Origin: Myxococcales bacterium
GTDB taxonomy: Bacteria > Myxococcota > Polyangia > Polyangiales > Polyangiaceae
Reading direction: 5' to 3'
Assembly (NCBI GenBank): GCA_020430865.1
Contig: JAGQIY010000807.1
Coordinates: 1-7,891, forward strand
Length of the DNA: 7,891 nt
Notes under the pieces: model-generated
Databases searched by the model: none
Told to the model about the DNA's origin: nothing
What the model saw: the letters and a program-made list of their open reading frames with translations, nothing else
Made by a program: the position numbers and the translations under genes
Shown here: piece after piece, positions 6,356-7,891 of the stretch
How positions within the stretch are numbered: position 1 is the first letter of the stretch
Layout of the letters: every line of letters starts with the position of its first letter

Positions 6356-7891
6356 ATGGCGCGCCTCATCCTTGCGACCCCCGACGGCCAGCAGGTAGTC
6401 GAACTGCGCGCACACAACACGCTCGGTCGCCACCCCAGCAACTCCATCCAGCTCCTCGACAAGATCGTGTCGAAGGAACACTGCATCGTGGAGAAGCGCG
6501 GGGAGCAGTTCTGGCTTCGCGACCTGGGCAGCCTCAACGGCACCTACGTGAACGGCGAACGCGTGCAGGGCGAGCGCCAGCTGTTCCATGGTGATGACAT
6601 CAGCCTCGGCTCCACCCGCGCCCGCTACGATGACGGGGCAGGCGTGTCGGATCCGCCGCGAGCAGCCGCAGAGCCGGTCGCGCCCGCTGCCTGGCAGCCA
6701 GCGATGAATCCAGGTCCACCGGCGATGCCCCTCGGGTCGACCAACCATCCGGCTTCCCAGGCTCAGCCCTCGCTGCCTGGCTCTGGCGTGCCGAGCATCC
6801 ACAGCATGCAGACGCCCGCTGCGTCGATGCCCGGCCCTTCGCTGCCCGGCCAGGTGCTGAGTCAGGCGCCGAGCACGGCGAACCCCGTGGGTCTTCCGCC
6901 GATGAACCAGACCCGCGTCGACGTGAACGACGCGGCGCGAGCCATCGGCACCCAGATGGCAGCGACCCAGAAGGGCTTCCTGCCCTACGATCAGCTCGCG
7001 GGTAACCCGCAGCAGCTGGCTGCCGACTACGAGCGCCTGCGACTCTCCCACGAGCTCGGCCGTGAGATCGCCCTCGAGCGAGACCTGCCCACGCTGCTCA
7101 ACAAGATCCTGATGAGCGTGTTCAAGTTCGTGCGCGCGGATCGCGGGGTCATTTTCCTCCGGGATCCAGCGGGCAAGCTGGTGCCCGGCGCCAGCCTGCG
7201 CCGCGATGGCACGGAGACGCCAATCACCGTGTCCAGCACGATCATGAACCACGTGATCAAGGAGCGCGCGACGGTCCTGACTCACGACGCGGCGATGGAC
7301 TTCGCCGCCTCCAAGGGCAAGAGCATGATCCTCAACCGGATCAGCTCCGCCATCGTGGCCCCTCTGCTGCACAACGACGACATCCTCGGTGTGCTGTGGC
7401 TGGACAGCGAGACGCTGGCCCAGTTTCAGCAGAAGGACATGGAGATCGTCACCAGCATCGCCGCCCAGGCCGGGATGTTCATCGAGATCAACATCCTCGG
7501 ACGCAAAATCCAGGAGGAAATCATCAATCGCGAGCGGTTCAGCCGCTTGCTCTCGCCGAACGTCGCCGAGCGGGTGATGAGCGGGGAGCTCGAGGTGAAG
7601 AAGGGCGGCTCGCTGCAGCAGTCGGTGACCGTCTTCAACTCCGACATCCGCGGCTTCACCCGGATGAGCGAGGGCGCTCAGCCGGAGAGCATCGTCGAGA
7701 TGCTCAACGAGTACTTCGAGCTGATGGTCGAGACGCTGTTCAAATTCGACGGCACCCTCGACAAGTTCATGGGCGACGGCATCATGGCGCTCTGGGGCGC
7801 GCCGGTGTCGGCTCAGGACGACCCGATCCGCTGCGTGAGCTGCTCCCTCGAGATGATGGAAGTGCTCGGCAAGTTCAACCGTCAGCGCATG
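6356..7891 (+). CDS. FHA-GAF-class III adenylate/guanylate cyclase, 3' end outside the window
   Basis: This cytoplasmic signalling enzyme should make a cyclic nucleotide (cAMP is favoured) under control of two sensor domains. ATG 6356 opens a frame with no stop for 512 codons up to the window edge. The FHA domain (about 2-92) keeps the phosphothreonine-binding residues: GR (24-25), SKEH (39-42) and NG (61-62). A Pro/Ser/Gln/Met-rich linker (about 93-205, with PSLPG twice) is followed by a GAF domain (about 240-380). A helix with RFSRLLSPNVAERV (394-407) leads into the cyclase domain (from about 423). The first metal aspartate is D430 in SDIRGFT, the second is D474 in KFMGDG, and K470 sits where adenylate cyclases bind adenine. 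The second specificity residue, the transition-state Asn/Arg and the C-terminus are not visible. No good Shine-Dalgarno precedes the ATG. FHA-GAF-cyclase proteins are common in myxobacteria. Confidence 0.93.
   Translation, partial: MARLILATPDGQQVVELRAHNTLGRHPSNSIQLLDKIVSKEHCIVEKRGEQFWLRDLGSLNGTYVNGERVQGERQLFHGDDISLGSTRARYDDGAGVSDPPRAAAEPVAPAAWQPAMNPGPPAMPLGSTNHPASQAQPSLPGSGVPSIHSMQTPAASMPGPSLPGQVLSQAPSTANPVGLPPMNQTRVDVNDAARAIGTQMAATQKGFLPYDQLAGNPQQLAADYERLRLSHELGREIALERDLPTLLNKILMSVFKFVRADRGVIFLRDPAGKLVPGASLRRDGTETPITVSSTIMNHVIKERATVLTHDAAMDFAASKGKSMILNRISSAIVAPLLHNDDILGVLWLDSETLAQFQQKDMEIVTSIAAQAGMFIEINILGRKIQEEIINRERFSRLLSPNVAERVMSGELEVKKGGSLQQSVTVFNSDIRGFTRMSEGAQPESIVEMLNEYFELMVETLFKFDGTLDKFMGDGIMALWGAPVSAQDDPIRCVSCSLEMMEVLGKFNRQRM

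Noticed and set aside
6161..7372. Open frame of 403 codons on the - strand
   Set aside because: It runs antisense through the FHA and GAF coding region and the promoter gap. The + strand frame has clear domains, and this one shows none.
1..7891. CRISPR array, tRNA, insertion sequence, phage or toxin-antitoxin/defence module
   Set aside because: No spaced repeats, cloverleaf sequence, transposase, terminal inverted repeats, integrase or known defence gene could be found on either strand.

Overview
The window is a piece of a very GC-rich bacterial chromosome with six complete or nearly complete ordinary genes and one open at each end. The mix of genes is most like a myxobacterium (Myxococcota, perhaps the Polyangiales side). 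The signs are strongly GC-biased third codon positions, an FHA-GAF-class III cyclase protein, alanine/proline-rich linkers and a box-type aerobic benzoate gene. This taxonomic call is inference from gene style, not from a marker gene.

Layout. Bases 1-1209 (+) hold the 3' five-sixths of boxB, the di-iron epoxidase of the aerobic benzoyl-CoA pathway. Five bases later comes a TlpA/ResA-like thioredoxin lipoprotein (1215-1766, +). Facing it is a leftward set: a ZnT9-like cation diffusion facilitator (1819-2805), a secreted SurA-like protein without a visible PPIase domain (2901-about 3740), a UPF0158 protein (3749-4501) whose stop codon lies just before the start of the SurA-like gene, and glycerol kinase glpK (4645-6144). 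A 211-base divergent region (6145-6355) separates glpK from a rightward FHA-GAF-adenylate/guanylate cyclase gene (6356 to the window end, still open).

How the genes relate. boxB and the lipoprotein are close enough to be one transcript. UPF0158 and the SurA-like gene are probably translationally coupled. The rest looks like independent housekeeping, envelope and signalling genes. No mobile element, tRNA, rRNA, CRISPR array, phage gene or defence module is visible, and I do not see a clear undescribed multi-gene system.

The most interesting signals are small. They are a perfect 10-bp-stem hairpin inside the first codons of the lipoprotein gene, a cluster of inverted repeats just upstream of the UPF0158 gene, an ordered set of dyads and a direct repeat in the glpK/cyclase divergent region, and the domain make-up of the SurA-like and UPF0158 proteins.
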